Assembly: GCA_015056565.1 (NCBI GenBank)
Contig: SVGB01000002.1
Coordinates: 124,001-188,000, forward strand
Reading direction: 5' to 3'
DNA length: 64,000 bases
Origin: Butyrivibrio sp.
Lineage (GTDB): Bacteria > Bacillota > Clostridia > Lachnospirales > Lachnospiraceae
Shown piece by piece: positions 1-8,409 of this stretch; the stretch's first letter is position 1; every line of letters begins with the position of its first letter. The notes beneath the pieces are model-generated. The model worked only from the letters and a program-made list of their open reading frames with translations, did no database searches and was not told the DNA's origin. The translations under genes were made by a program, and so were the position numbers.

Positions 1-892
1 TTGTAGCAGCCTGGTCAACGTCAACACCGATAACCTTGCCGTTTACCTTAGCAGCTGCCTCGCCTGCTGATGTGAAGATACCGCCACCGCAAGCAAATAC
101 AACTTCTGTGCCACCCTGGTACCATGTGTCCATAGCAGCTGTGATATCTGAATCACCGTAGAACTGGTTACCATAAGCGTAGTTGATCTCGATGTCAGCG
201 CCAAGCTCTGAAGCAGCAGCGTCAGCACCCTGAACGAAACCATAACCATAACGGATAACAGCAGGAACTGCCATACCGCCAAGGAAACCAAGCTTTGTGT
301 AGCCCATCTTTACTGCAGCGTAACCAGCCATGTATCCAGGAAGCTCTTCCTGATATACTGCTGAGAATACGTTGTCATATGTCTTGTTGTTGAAGTCTGA
401 AGAATCACCCTCAAGGTCGTACTCAGAAACGTCAAGAGCTACGAACTTGATGTCAGGATACATCTCAGCTGTCTCTTTGATAGCGCCAGCAAATGCATAA
501 CCAGGCATTACGATTACGTTGAATCCATCAGCTACTGCCTTGTCGATCATAGCTACTCTCTCAGCGTCTGAATCGCCTTCTGGCTTGTAGTATGTGAACT
601 CTACACCATTAGCCTCACCAAAAGCCTTGCAAGCCTCATATGTTGACTGGTTGAAAGACTGGTCTGTGATGTCGCCGTAGTCTGTAACCATAGCAACCTT
701 CATATCAGTTGCCTCTGCAGCTGGAGCCTCTGTAGCCTCAGTAGCCTCTGCAGCTGGAGCCTCAGCTGTCTCAGCTGGAGCTGCTTCAGTCTGTTCTGTA
801 GTATCTGCTGTTGCAGGAGCTGAAGAGCCACAAGCTGCAAGAGAAGATACCATTGTTGCAGCCATAAGAACTGCTAAAATCTTCTTTTTCAT
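1..892 (-). CDS. BMP family ABC transporter substrate-binding lipoprotein (3' end beyond window)
   Basis: Extracellular solute-binding lipoprotein of the BMP/PnrA family, which generally binds nucleosides for an ABC importer. The N-terminus (MKKKILAVLMAATMVSSLAACG) is a lipoprotein signal with lipobox LAAC; an Ala/Glu/Thr/Pro-rich linker follows, then the periplasmic-binding fold with family stretches such as AMVTDYGDITDQSFNQ, GFLGGMAVPAV and KVIGVDVDQAAT at the cut edge. Start ATG at 892 has GGAGG six bases upstream. The frame runs open off position 1, so the C-terminal part is missing. It lies 53 bp behind a uridine phosphorylase gene, which supports a nucleoside substrate (inference). Permease and ATPase genes would be expected further left. 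Confidence 0.9.
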   Translation of the reverse strand, partial: MKKKILAVLMAATMVSSLAACGSSAPATADTTEQTEAAPAETAEAPAAEATEATEAPAAEATDMKVAMVTDYGDITDQSFNQSTYEACKAFGEANGVEFTYYKPEGDSDAERVAMIDKAVADGFNVIVMPGYAFAGAIKETAEMYPDIKFVALDVSEYDLEGDSSDFNNKTYDNVFSAVYQEELPGYMAGYAAVKMGYTKLGFLGGMAVPAVIRYGYGFVQGADAAASELGADIEINYAYGNQFYGDSDITAAMDTWYQGGTEVVFACGGGIFTSAGEAAAKVNGKVIGVDVDQAAT

Positions 893-945
893 AATTTCCC
901 TCCATTATAAAAAATAAAAATGAAAAATGTATAATAAAACCTTAT

Positions 946-1722
946 TCAGGCTTTATCCAAATTAATGAGCTCTTTTACAGCCTCAATAGTTGTCTTGTAC
1001 ACAACGTCCATGTCATGTACCTGAGGATTTGGAAGGCCTTTCTTAGCCCTCTCCTGATTGGCAACTACTAAAAGAACTGCTCCTGTTCTGAGCCTTAAAT
1101 AACTTCCGACAATAAACAGTGTTGAGCTCTCCATTTCGGAACACAGGCATCCACATTTGATCCATGCATCCCATTTATACAAAAGCTCTGGACCAACAGG
1201 TTTGGTCTCAGGCTCATGCTGACCAAAGAATGAGTCCTTGCACTGTGCAACGCCAACATGATACCTTGCACCAGACTTTTTAGCTCCATTTACAAGTGCA
1301 TTGACTACATCAAAAGAAGCTACCGCAGGATACTCAATAGGCGCATACTCCTTGGAAGTACCCTCTGCACGGATAGCTCCGGAAGCAATAACGATATCAC
1401 CTCCAACAACATCATCCTGCATTCCTCCAGAAGTTCCCATTCTGATAAAAGTATCTGCGCCGCACTTAGCAAGTTCCTCAACACATATCGCTGTTGAAGC
1501 TCCGCCAATTCCATGTGAAATGACGCTTACCTTTTCACCATTAAGATATCCTGTATAGCAATTGTACTCTCTGTTATAAGCAACAAATTTGGGATTGTCA
1601 AACAACTTAGAAATAGATTCACATCTTCCTGGATCGCCAGTCAAAAGAACATATCTGCCCACATCTCCAGGGCCAACATGAGTATGATACTGGTATCCAG
1701 CACCTTCAGTATAATCTACCAT
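946..1722 (-). CDS. udp: Uridine phosphorylase
   Basis: Cytoplasmic nucleoside phosphorylase of the PNP/UDP family, splitting uridine with phosphate to uracil and ribose-1-phosphate. Visible family marks: phosphate-binding LLTGDPGR near residue 28, [17 protein letters not shown] and the nucleoside-binding [10 protein letters not shown] near residue 195. An in-frame ATG lies 45 bases upstream (1767), but only the ATG at 1722 has a good ribosome site (GGGGTGAGG, spacing 6), giving 258 aa, close to E. coli Udp. Together with the downstream BMP lipoprotein it forms a nucleoside uptake and salvage pair. Purine specificity is not excluded by motif reading alone. Confidence 0.88.
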   Translation of the reverse strand: MVDYTEGAGYQYHTHVGPGDVGRYVLLTGDPGRCESISKLFDNPKFVAYNREYNCYTGYLNGEKVSVISHGIGGASTAICVEELAKCGADTFIRMGTSGGMQDDVVGGDIVIASGAIRAEGTSKEYAPIEYPAVASFDVVNALVNGAKKSGARYHVGVAQCKDSFFGQHEPETKPVGPELLYKWDAWIKCGCLCSEMESSTLFIVGSYLRLRTGAVLLVVANQERAKKGLPNPQVHDMDVVYKTTIEAVKELINLDKA

Positions 1723-1737
1723 CAGAATCCTCACCCC

Positions 1738-1758
1738 AATATCTTGTATTAAGATATT
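1738..1758 (-). other. Hairpin just upstream of the udp ribosome binding site
   Basis: Perfect 8-bp inverted repeat AATATCTT/AAGATATT with a 5-base loop. It abuts the udp Shine-Dalgarno in the transcript; it may modulate translation or RNA stability. No T-run follows, so it is not a terminator. Confidence 0.4.
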
Positions 1759-1785
1759 TTCATACACTAAATATTTACTCTAAAT

Positions 1786-1814
1786 ATTATAAGACAATTA
1801 ATAAGAAAAGTCAC
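1786..1814 (-). promoter_or_regulatory. Putative sigma-A promoter for udp
   Basis: -10 TATAAT (1786-1791) with a weak -35 GTGACT (1809-1814) at 17-bp spacing, reading toward udp. It starts right at the 3' end of rimM, and no terminator separates the two genes. Confidence 0.5.
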
Positions 1815-1820
1815 TATCTT

Positions 1821-2333
1821 TTAAAGAAGACCATCCATGACATGAATGACTATTTTACCGCCTTCAGGATCGATTTCTTTAACGCAGTCCTTAATGGCTG
1901 GTATGTAGACTTTCTCTCCATCATCCTTCTTTGTCATTTCATATACGTCATTAGCACCTGTCTGAAGGATTTCAGTAAGCGTGCCAAGTTCATTTCCGTC
2001 CTCATCGACTATTGTAAGTCCAATAAGATCAGCGCAGTAATACTCACCTGGCTGAAGCTTTATCGCATCCTTGCGGTCAATTGTCAGTTCGCAGCCCCTG
2101 AACTTTTCAACTTCATTGATGTCATTGAACTGCTTGAATTTAACTATAACAAACTTCTTGAAAAATCTGGCGCTAACCACATCCAAAAGCAGTTCTTCAC
2201 CTCTCTGGGTATGAAGAACGACCTGTTTAAGCTTTTTAAACCTTGATGGATCCTCAGTTGTTGGGAAGACATTAACTTCTCCCTGAAGGCCATGTGTAGA
2301 TGCGATCACTCCAACCTGAAATCTGTCTGTCAT
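1821..2333 (-). CDS. rimM: 16S rRNA processing protein RimM
   Basis: Ribosome maturation factor for the 30S head, working with S19. The N-terminal beta-barrel domain starts RFQVGVIASTHGLQGEVNVFP, followed by the PRC-barrel half with GEYYCADLIGLTI and IPAIKDCVKEID near the C-terminus; 170 aa is normal. Its ATG overlaps the trmD stop by ATGA, so translation is probably coupled. In most bacteria rimM precedes trmD; here it follows it. Confidence 0.93.
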   Translation of the reverse strand: MTDRFQVGVIASTHGLQGEVNVFPTTEDPSRFKKLKQVVLHTQRGEELLLDVVSARFFKKFVIVKFKQFNDINEVEKFRGCELTIDRKDAIKLQPGEYYCADLIGLTIVDEDGNELGTLTEILQTGANDVYEMTKKDDGEKVYIPAIKDCVKEIDPEGGKIVIHVMDGLL

Positions 2334-3106
2334 TTATTTTCCTCTTCCGATGTTTTCTTTCGTCTTTTACGCTTCTTTTTCTCTGGAACAGGTGGATTCT
2401 CCAAAACCCACTTTTCATATAGGTCTGGTCGTCTTTCCTTTGTCCTTATAATTGACTGCTCAAGTCTCCATTCATCAACCTTTTTATGGTCTCCCGATAA
2501 AAGAATCGCCGGTACCTTTTTCCCCATCCATTCCTCAGGTCTTGAATACTGTGGATATTCCAAAAGACCTGCTGAAAAACTCTCTGTCATTGCAGATTCG
2601 TCATTATTAAGTACTCCTGGAACAAGTCTTGAAATTGCATCTATCATTACCATGGCAGGAAGCTCGCCACCTGTAAGGACATAATCTCCTATTGAAACAT
2701 AATCTGTAACTATCTCCTCAAGGACTCTCTCATCCACGCCCTCGTAGTGTCCGCAAAGAAAAACAAGCTCTTCTTCTTGGGCTAGATCTTCAGCCATCTT
2801 CTGATCAAAAACCTTCCCCTGAGGTGTCACATAAACAACCCGAAGCTTGTCTTTTGAAGATGAACCAAGAACTTTGTCCCTGATAGATAAAAAACAGTCA
2901 TAAATTGGCTGAGCCTGCATAAGCATACCAGCTCCGCCGCCATATGTATAATCATCAACCTTGTGATGCTTGCTGTCATTTGAAAAATCCCTGATATTAA
3001 CTGCATTAAAGGATATAAATCCCTTGTCTGCCGCGCGGCCTGTAATACTTGTCTTAAGCCCCTGTTCTATCATCTCAGGGAAAAGAGTCATAATATGAAA
3101 ATTCAT
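2330..3106 (-). CDS. trmD: tRNA (guanine-N1)-methyltransferase TrmD
   Basis: SPOUT methyltransferase making m1G37 in tRNAs with G36, which protects the reading frame. Visible motifs: MNFHIMTLFPEMI at the start, YGGGAGM near residue 56, the knot-forming LCGHYEGVDERV and SIGDYVLTGGE, and LLEYPQYSRPEEW. The protein is 258 aa with an unusual Lys/Arg-rich tail (KKKRKRRKK) that could bind RNA. It is separated from khpA by a perfect hairpin terminator, so it may need read-through or its own promoter; none is obvious to me. Confidence 0.95.
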   Translation of the reverse strand: MNFHIMTLFPEMIEQGLKTSITGRAADKGFISFNAVNIRDFSNDSKHHKVDDYTYGGGAGMLMQAQPIYDCFLSIRDKVLGSSSKDKLRVVYVTPQGKVFDQKMAEDLAQEEELVFLCGHYEGVDERVLEEIVTDYVSIGDYVLTGGELPAMVMIDAISRLVPGVLNNDESAMTESFSAGLLEYPQYSRPEEWMGKKVPAILLSGDHKKVDEWRLEQSIIRTKERRPDLYEKWVLENPPVPEKKKRKRRKKTSEEENK

Positions 3107-3130
3107 AGCACACCCAATTAGCGTAATAAA

Positions 3131-3162
3131 GAGCCGAATAAAGTATATACCTTATTCGGCTC
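3131..3162 (-). terminator. Intrinsic terminator between khpA and trmD
   Basis: Perfect 11-bp stem GAGCCGAATAA/TTATTCGGCTC with a 10-base loop, followed on the minus strand by TTTATTACG. The T-run is short, so termination is likely partial and could set the trmD-rimM level relative to the ribosomal genes. Confidence 0.75.
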
Positions 3163-3168
3163 CGTAAA

Positions 3169-3396
3169 TCATACTATTTCAACATCAACCTTTACATCTT
3201 CTCTTGTTGATGCAGCCTTTACAACGGCGCGGATTGCCTTGGCAATGCGTCCCTGTTTACCTATCACCTTGCCCATGTCAGAGGGTGCAACATGAAGCTC
3301 GATCATGATATTACGCCCGTCTTTTTTCTCGGTTACTACTACTTCGTCCGGATTGTCAACCAGGGCCTTTGCGATAACTTCAACTAATTCTTTCAC
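3169..3396 (-). CDS. khpA: KH-domain RNA-binding protein KhpA
   Basis: Small single-KH-domain protein (YlqC/UPF0109). Members bind RNA, often with KhpB, and affect cell division in streptococci. The GxxG loop is in MGKVIGKQGRIAKAIRAVV. An upstream in-frame ATG exists, but GGAGG lies six bases before the GTG at 3396, giving a 75-residue protein starting VKELVEVIAKALVDNP, the usual family length. It lies 45 bp after rpsP, as in other Firmicutes, and is followed by a terminator. Confidence 0.92.
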   Translation of the reverse strand: MKELVEVIAKALVDNPDEVVVTEKKDGRNIMIELHVAPSDMGKVIGKQGRIAKAIRAVVKAASTREDVKVDVEIV

Positions 3397-3441
3397 TATC
3401 CACCTCCGGCAAATTATAATGATCAATCAAATCAGAAATGA

Positions 3442-3687
3442 TTATTTCTGAATGCCGGCCTGCTTGAAAAGCTTAGCAACAGACTCTGTAGGCTGTGCTC
3501 CGTTTGAGAGCCACTTCTTAGCGAGCTCCTCGTTAACCTTTACTGTGCTAGGATCTGTGTTAGGATCGTATGTTCCGATCTCCTCAATAAACTTGCCCTG
3601 TACAGGGAACTTTGAATCTGAAACGATGATCCTGTAGAAAGGAACTTTCTTCTTACCAATTCTCTTTAATCTGATCTTTACTGCCAT
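3442..3687 (-). CDS. rpsP: 30S ribosomal protein S16
   Basis: Structural protein of the small subunit. [22 protein letters not shown] and the [15 protein letters not shown] stretch (here [14 protein letters not shown]) are classic S16; 81 aa is normal. The ATG has GGAGG upstream. The 82-bp gap after ffh has no clear terminator, so it may be co-transcribed with ylxM-ffh. Confidence 0.97.
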   Translation of the reverse strand: MAVKIRLKRIGKKKVPFYRIIVSDSKFPVQGKFIEEIGTYDPNTDPSTVKVNEELAKKWLSNGAQPTESVAKLFKQAGIQK

Positions 3688-3769
3688 TTTAAATGTCCTC
3701 CATTTTAAATAAATAAATTATTGCTTTTTATCTTATATGTATCAAACAGCTTGTTGCTGCATAGACATA

Positions 3770-5152
3770 TCAAAAGAATTTGCCGCCGCCAAAGCCGCCC
3801 ATTCCAGGGAAGCCGCCAAACTTACCAAAGCCTTTTCTCTTGCCGCCCATAAGTCCTGGCATCTGTTTCATCATCTTGTTCATCTGTTCAAACTGCTTGA
3901 TAAAACGGTTGACAGCTGCTATGTCATTGCCAGATCCCTTGGCAATCCTGAATTTCCTCTGAGGGCTCATAAGCTTGGGATTTTTGCGTTCCTCTGGTGT
4001 CATGGAAAGAACTATTGCCTCAAGTCTTGCAAGCTCCTTCTCATCTGGAAGCTGATCCTCACCAATCTTGCCCATTCCAGGAAGCATTCCCATGATGGCT
4101 GAAAGACCACCCATGTTTCTCATCTGCTTCATGCTCTCAAGGTACATTTCGAAATCGAGCTTACCCTTCTTCATCTTCTGGGCCATCTCTTTTTCTTTTG
4201 CCTCATCCATCTGCTGCTGTGCTTCTACAGCCTTGTCAATGAGGCTTAATACATCACCCATTCCCAGGATCCTGCTGGCCATTCTGTCTGGATAAAACTG
4301 CTCAAGGTCTGAGAGCTTCTCACCCATACCAACATAGAGAATAGGTTTTCCGGTAACAGCCTTGGTAGAAAGAGCCGCACCACCTCTGGAATCACCATCC
4401 ATCTTGGAAAGGATGATCCCATCTACGCCAACCTTGTCATTAAATTCTGAAGCCACATTTACAGCTTCCTGACCTGTCATGGCGTCCACGACTAAAAGCG
4501 TCTGGTGTACCGGTATTGCACTTTTTATATTGATCAGCTCATTCATCATGTCCTCATCAATCTGAAGACGACCAGCTGTATCAACCAAAACAACATTATT
4601 GCCTGCTTTTTTTGCCTGTTCAAGGCTTGCGCGAGCAATATCGACGGGATTTACATCTGTTCCCATCTCAAAGAAATCAACCTGCTGTTTTTCAGCATTG
4701 ACACGCAGCTGCTCAATAGCAGCGGGTCTGTATACGTCGCAGGCAACAAGAAGTGGCTTCCTTCCCTTAAGCTTGAGCTTACCAGCGATCTTGGCAGCGG
4801 TTGTTGTCTTACCTGCACCCTGAAGACCACACATCATGATCACAGTGATCTCATTAACCGGTAAAAGACTAAGTTCAGTAGTGTCAGAGCCCATAAGAGA
4901 TGTCATCTCTTCATTTACGATCTTGATGACCATCTGCCCTGGGTTAAGGCCGTTTAAAACATCTTCGCCAACAGCTCTCTCCTGAACTGAAGAAATGAAC
5001 TGTTTAACAACCTTAAAGCTGACATCCGCCTCTAAAAGAGCCATCTTGACTTCTTTAAGAGCAAGCTTAACATCTTCTTCTGATAGACGGCCTTTACCCT
5101 TAAGACCTTTAAAGACATTTTGCAGTTTATCAGTAAGACTTTCAAAAGCCAT
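3770..5152 (-). CDS. ffh: Signal recognition particle GTPase Ffh (SRP54)
   Basis: Binds signal peptides and 4.5S/scRNA at the ribosome and docks on FtsY. The N domain is a helical bundle (residues 1-95); the G domain has P-loop GLQGAGKTTTAAKIAGK near 110, DTAGR near 190, TKLDGD-type SKMDGDSRGG near 250; the M domain (about 300-440) is Met-rich, ending in a Gly/Phe-rich tail (KFGGFPGMGGFGGGKFF). Length 460 aa. The start overlaps the ylxM stop (TAATG), so the two are translationally coupled. The receptor gene ftsY is 5 kb away in this window. Confidence 0.97.
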   Translation of the reverse strand: MAFESLTDKLQNVFKGLKGKGRLSEEDVKLALKEVKMALLEADVSFKVVKQFISSVQERAVGEDVLNGLNPGQMVIKIVNEEMTSLMGSDTTELSLLPVNEITVIMMCGLQGAGKTTTAAKIAGKLKLKGRKPLLVACDVYRPAAIEQLRVNAEKQQVDFFEMGTDVNPVDIARASLEQAKKAGNNVVLVDTAGRLQIDEDMMNELINIKSAIPVHQTLLVVDAMTGQEAVNVASEFNDKVGVDGIILSKMDGDSRGGAALSTKAVTGKPILYVGMGEKLSDLEQFYPDRMASRILGMGDVLSLIDKAVEAQQQMDEAKEKEMAQKMKKGKLDFEMYLESMKQMRNMGGLSAIMGMLPGMGKIGEDQLPDEKELARLEAIVLSMTPEERKNPKLMSPQRKFRIAKGSGNDIAAVNRFIKQFEQMNKMMKQMPGLMGGKRKGFGKFGGFPGMGGFGGGKFF

Positions 5153-5493
5153 TAAGTAAGCTCCTCTAAAATGTTATTAGAAATATCAAGTGCAGCCTTT
5201 TTAAGTTCTAAAACATCAAGGTCCTGTGAAGATGCCTTTTTAAGCTCTTCAGCCTGTGACTTGATAGCCTCAAAACGCCTGATCATATGAAGCTTGTCTT
5301 CATAGCCCTGAAGCGTTTTGGTGCATCTTTTTATGAGGTCATGTACTCCCTGCTTGCTGATACCGTGTTCGTCCGCGATCTCAGTAAGTGACATATCGTT
5401 ATATACAGCAGCTTCATATATCTGTTTTTGATGGTCTGTTAAGAGTTCTCCATAGAAATCATACAGAAGGCCCTGTTCAACGATTTTCTCCAT
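5152..5493 (-). CDS. ylxM: YlxM-family HTH protein of the SRP operon
   Basis: Small helix-turn-helix protein (UPF0122) almost always found directly upstream of ffh in Gram-positives; it has been linked to SRP function. The HTH reads LTEIADEHGISKQGVHDLIKR around residues 36-56. I chose the ATG at 5493 (MEKIVEQGLLYDFY) because GGTGAGG sits six bases before it; an ATG four codons upstream has no site. Transcribed from the promoter at 5527-5555. Confidence 0.9.
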   Translation of the reverse strand: MEKIVEQGLLYDFYGELLTDHQKQIYEAAVYNDMSLTEIADEHGISKQGVHDLIKRCTKTLQGYEDKLHMIRRFEAIKSQAEELKKASSQDLDVLELKKAALDISNNILEELT

Positions 5494-5526
5494 AATGAAC
5501 CTCACCCATAATTATGCACAATGAGT

Positions 5527-5555
5527 ATAATAACCAAAAAGAAAATAAGTGTCAA
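5527..5555 (-). promoter_or_regulatory. Promoter of the ylxM-ffh-rpsP-khpA operon
   Basis: -35 TTGACA (5550-5555, exact consensus), 17-bp spacer, -10 TATTAT (5527-5532). The -35 hexamer is part of the downstream arm of the araC terminator hairpin, so terminator and promoter overlap. Confidence 0.8.
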
Positions 5556-5574
5556 GTATTTTTTCTTGACACTT
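5547..5574 (-). terminator. Terminator of the ilvA-yitT-GH25-araC run
   Basis: Perfect 10-bp stem AAGTGTCAAG/CTTGACACTT followed on the minus strand by ATTTTCTTTTTGG. It begins inside the araC stop codon, and its second arm supplies the -35 box of ylxM. Confidence 0.85.
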
Positions 5575-6439
5575 AAAACTTTATATCTGATGGCAATATT
5601 CCAAGTTGATTTTTAAATGCTCTGCTAAAGGATGAGTAATCCCTGAATCCGCATTCAAGGCATGCAGAAGTTGCAGGCATTCCACCTCCAATAAGGTCTC
5701 TTGCAAGAAGTATCCTCTTTTCAGATATGTATCTGTGGATCGAATAGCCTGTCTCATTCTTAAAAAGCCTCATCATATGATATTTGCTCATATAAAAGTG
5801 GTCTGCCAGGATGTCTATAGACAGGTCATTTGACAAATTCTCACCTATATAGTCAATTATTTCAATGACCTTTCTGTTGTATCTTGCTGAGGTGTCAAAG
5901 CAGTTCTTTTCGCTGATGCAGGCTTCATTAAAGCCAATCAGAGTATTTAAAAGATCAATACGGATCTTAAGCTGACCCTTGTATATTTTATCCTGATCCT
6001 TTATATCAGCTTCGATATTCCTAAAGGCGTCATAGAGCTTTGAGCTTATGCTTCCGGGAAACCTGACTACGCTGCTCTTTTTCTCTGCGGCAGCTTTAAA
6101 GCAGTCAAGAAGATCATATTTCAAAAGAAACTCATCCTTAAGATAAAGGATCATCCTGTCATATTCAGCATCAGTTTTTTGAAGGTTCCAGACAGGCTTG
6201 TGGATATAATATCTGTTAACAAGCACAAAATCGAAGGGCTTAAGCTCATACTCCAGCCCTTCGATCATATATTTCGCATCCCCGGATAAAACAAGGATCA
6301 GTTTATGAAAATCATGATAATGATAAGGAATATCTGTGCTCTCACTACTCTTTATGTGAAAAAAGTGAAAGTCTTCATTAAGATAGCCCTTCTGTTCATA
6401 TGCCTCATAGGATAATGAAGCGTCAAACTTCTGTTCCAT
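5573..6439 (-). CDS. AraC-family transcriptional regulator with N-terminal cupin sensor
   Basis: Cytoplasmic DNA-binding regulator of 288 aa. Residues ~25-110 form a cupin-type ligand domain (YHYHDFHKLILVLSGDAKYMIEG, LKPFDFVLVNRYYIHKP); the C-terminal ~100 residues are a double HTH (LSIDILADHFYMSKYHMMRLFK, then ACLECGFRDYSSFSRAFKNQLGILPSD). AraC members of this layout often sense sugars. It begins 3 bp after the GH25 stop with only a weak ribosome site, so it is probably translated by coupling. Target unknown; no divergent partner gene. Confidence 0.88.
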   Translation of the reverse strand: MEQKFDASLSYEAYEQKGYLNEDFHFFHIKSSESTDIPYHYHDFHKLILVLSGDAKYMIEGLEYELKPFDFVLVNRYYIHKPVWNLQKTDAEYDRMILYLKDEFLLKYDLLDCFKAAAEKKSSVVRFPGSISSKLYDAFRNIEADIKDQDKIYKGQLKIRIDLLNTLIGFNEACISEKNCFDTSARYNRKVIEIIDYIGENLSNDLSIDILADHFYMSKYHMMRLFKNETGYSIHRYISEKRILLARDLIGGGMPATSACLECGFRDYSSFSRAFKNQLGILPSDIKF

Positions 6440-6442
6440 ATG

Positions 6443-7528
6443 TTAATAGTCCGATATACAGATATTCAGGTCAACGTCACCATCAATGCCATCAATCCTG
6501 CCAGATGAAGTATACTGCCAGATATTAAAATGATATGGATAGTACATTGGAAGTCCATAATACGCGATCCAGATGTCGTAGTCATCCACATCAATAGCAT
6601 CCATAAGAAGTGTAAAGGACTTTACATTGCCATAGATCATTGGCTTGTATCCAGCCTGGCTAACCATTTCGCAAAAGGTCCTGGCAACTGCTTCATACTC
6701 ATCAGTAGTAAGATTCGCTGTCCTTGCAGTATCAGATTCTGCTGACTCGATATCAATCACAACCGGATACTTGATGTCATAAGGCTCAATGAGATCAAGG
6801 ATCAGCTGAACTTCTTCTTTTGCTTCTTCCTCATTCACAGCCTGGGAATAGAAATACACTCCCACGTCGATCCCATTTTCTGTTGCGCCTTCAACATTAT
6901 CTACAAAGTAGTCATCTTCAAGGAGCTTTCCTTCTGTTGTTCCGCGAAGTCCCGCTCTTACAATAGCAAAGTCAACGCCAGCCTTAGAAACCTTCTCCCA
7001 GTCGATACTTCCCTGAAATCTCGATACATCGATACCGTTTTTAACTGTTACTGCTGTGTCATCACCCACGTAATCCAAAAAGCCATCTTCACCAACTTCA
7101 AAATCTGAAGGCTCAAAACCATGCTTTTCAATGTCATCTCTTATGGGGAAGAAATAATATCTTCCTGAACTTGCAACAACTATCTGATCCGGAAAAAGAG
7201 ATCTTATGGCCGAAGTTGCTCCTTCACCATTTTCAAGTTTTTCCTGGATCATGTCTCTGATAGAGTTTTTTGTGTTTTCCTCAGTTTCGAGCTTAACTTC
7301 TTCCACCAGTTCTTTTGCTTCAGCTTCAGTGTAGTAGCCTTCTGCATTTAGAGCATCAAGTTCGCTCTGAACCGCATCCTCCTGCCTCTGAAGTGAAGCG
7401 TTCTTGATAAGAAGGACAATACTAAGTGAAAGCCCCATCAATGCAACGAGGCTTAAGAAGATAATAGAAACTATATTATGTGTGTTTCTGACGCCGCGGC
7501 GCTCTCTCGTGTCTAAGGAATTATGCAT
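6443..7528 (-). CDS. Membrane-anchored glycoside hydrolase family 25 (lysozyme-like)
   Basis: Predicted muramidase anchored outside the membrane. A short basic N-terminus precedes one membrane helix (NIVSIIFLSLVALMGLSLSIVLLI), then a coiled coil (~40-100), then the GH25 barrel from ~165: GIDVSRFQGSIDWEKVS, FAIVRAGLR, YPVVIDIESAES with the acidic catalytic pair, WIAYYG, and IWQYTSSGRIDGIDGDVDLN at the end. A GTG at 7534 overlaps the yitT stop (GTGA), but the GAGAGA site is only 2 bases from it; the ATG at 7528 has spacing 8 and is preferred. Likely role is cell-wall remodelling or turnover (family knowledge). It is in the same run as yitT and ilvA. Confidence 0.88.
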   Translation of the reverse strand: MHNSLDTRERRGVRNTHNIVSIIFLSLVALMGLSLSIVLLIKNASLQRQEDAVQSELDALNAEGYYTEAEAKELVEEVKLETEENTKNSIRDMIQEKLENGEGATSAIRSLFPDQIVVASSGRYYFFPIRDDIEKHGFEPSDFEVGEDGFLDYVGDDTAVTVKNGIDVSRFQGSIDWEKVSKAGVDFAIVRAGLRGTTEGKLLEDDYFVDNVEGATENGIDVGVYFYSQAVNEEEAKEEVQLILDLIEPYDIKYPVVIDIESAESDTARTANLTTDEYEAVARTFCEMVSQAGYKPMIYGNVKSFTLLMDAIDVDDYDIWIAYYGLPMYYPYHFNIWQYTSSGRIDGIDGDVDLNICISDY

Positions 7529-7530
7529 GC

Positions 7531-8409
7531 TCACATTCTCTCGTCAAAATAGCTCTTATAGCCTTCTCCAAAAATCTCACTGGCACTTGATACGATCATA
7601 AATGCATTTGGATCTTCTTCTCTTACAATATCCTCTGCAAGGGGAGATAATCTCTTTTTTATAGCACACATGATGACTTTCTTCTCTTCACCACTGTATG
7701 CTCCCTTTCCAAATACATGTGTAACACCTATATCAAGCTCAGTAAGGAGTCTGGCTGTGATTATCTCTGGTCTGTCCGAAATGATGTATATAAGCTTGGC
7801 TCCGTCTCTTCCATAGAGCACAAAGTCAACAACAGCACTTACAACCATAACGGATAGGAACGAATACATAGCTGCAGCAAGATCATTAAAGACAAAGGCT
7901 GCAATTATGAGAACTATCATATCAGTCAGGATATACAATACACCTGTCTTGATATGAGGATACTTAAGTCTTAACAGTTTAATTATAACATCTGTTCCAC
8001 CACTTGTTGCATGGCATTTAAAAATAAGACCGATAGCTACAGCTGTCATGGCTGAGCCAAATGTCACTGCCAGTATCATGTCATGGATCACATACCGGCC
8101 AAAAAACCTGGTGCAAAGATCTGTAAACACCGAGATCATTGCAGTTGCATATACAGTAGATATCGTGAATCTGATTCCAAATTTCCATATAGCAACAACG
8201 AGGATCGGGATATTCAGAAGCAGAAACCACATTCCGGTTCCTATACCCACAAGTCTGTTAAGTACGATTGCAAGACCTGTCATACCACCTGGAGCTAAGT
8301 TATTGGGATCAATAAGAAGACTTGTTCCCACTCCGTAGATAAGTGATGCAAAAGTAATGATCAGATACTCACGTATCCTCTTTCTGCCTATTAATTTTTT
8401 GGAATTCAT
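7531..8409 (-). CDS. YitT-family integral membrane protein
   Basis: Membrane protein of the YitT/DUF161 family, 292 aa. About five to six membrane segments in the first ~200 residues, with the family pattern GTSLLIDPNNLAPGGMTGLA and CHATSGGTDVI, followed by a C-terminal DUF2179 cytoplasmic domain (ELDIGVTHVFGKGAYSGEEKKVIMCAI). Physiological substrate is not established for this family. Start overlaps the ilvA stop by one base (TAATG), implying coupling. Confidence 0.9.
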   Translation of the reverse strand: MNSKKLIGRKRIREYLIITFASLIYGVGTSLLIDPNNLAPGGMTGLAIVLNRLVGIGTGMWFLLLNIPILVVAIWKFGIRFTISTVYATAMISVFTDLCTRFFGRYVIHDMILAVTFGSAMTAVAIGLIFKCHATSGGTDVIIKLLRLKYPHIKTGVLYILTDMIVLIIAAFVFNDLAAAMYSFLSVMVVSAVVDFVLYGRDGAKLIYIISDRPEIITARLLTELDIGVTHVFGKGAYSGEEKKVIMCAIKKRLSPLAEDIVREEDPNAFMIVSSASEIFGEGYKSYFDERM

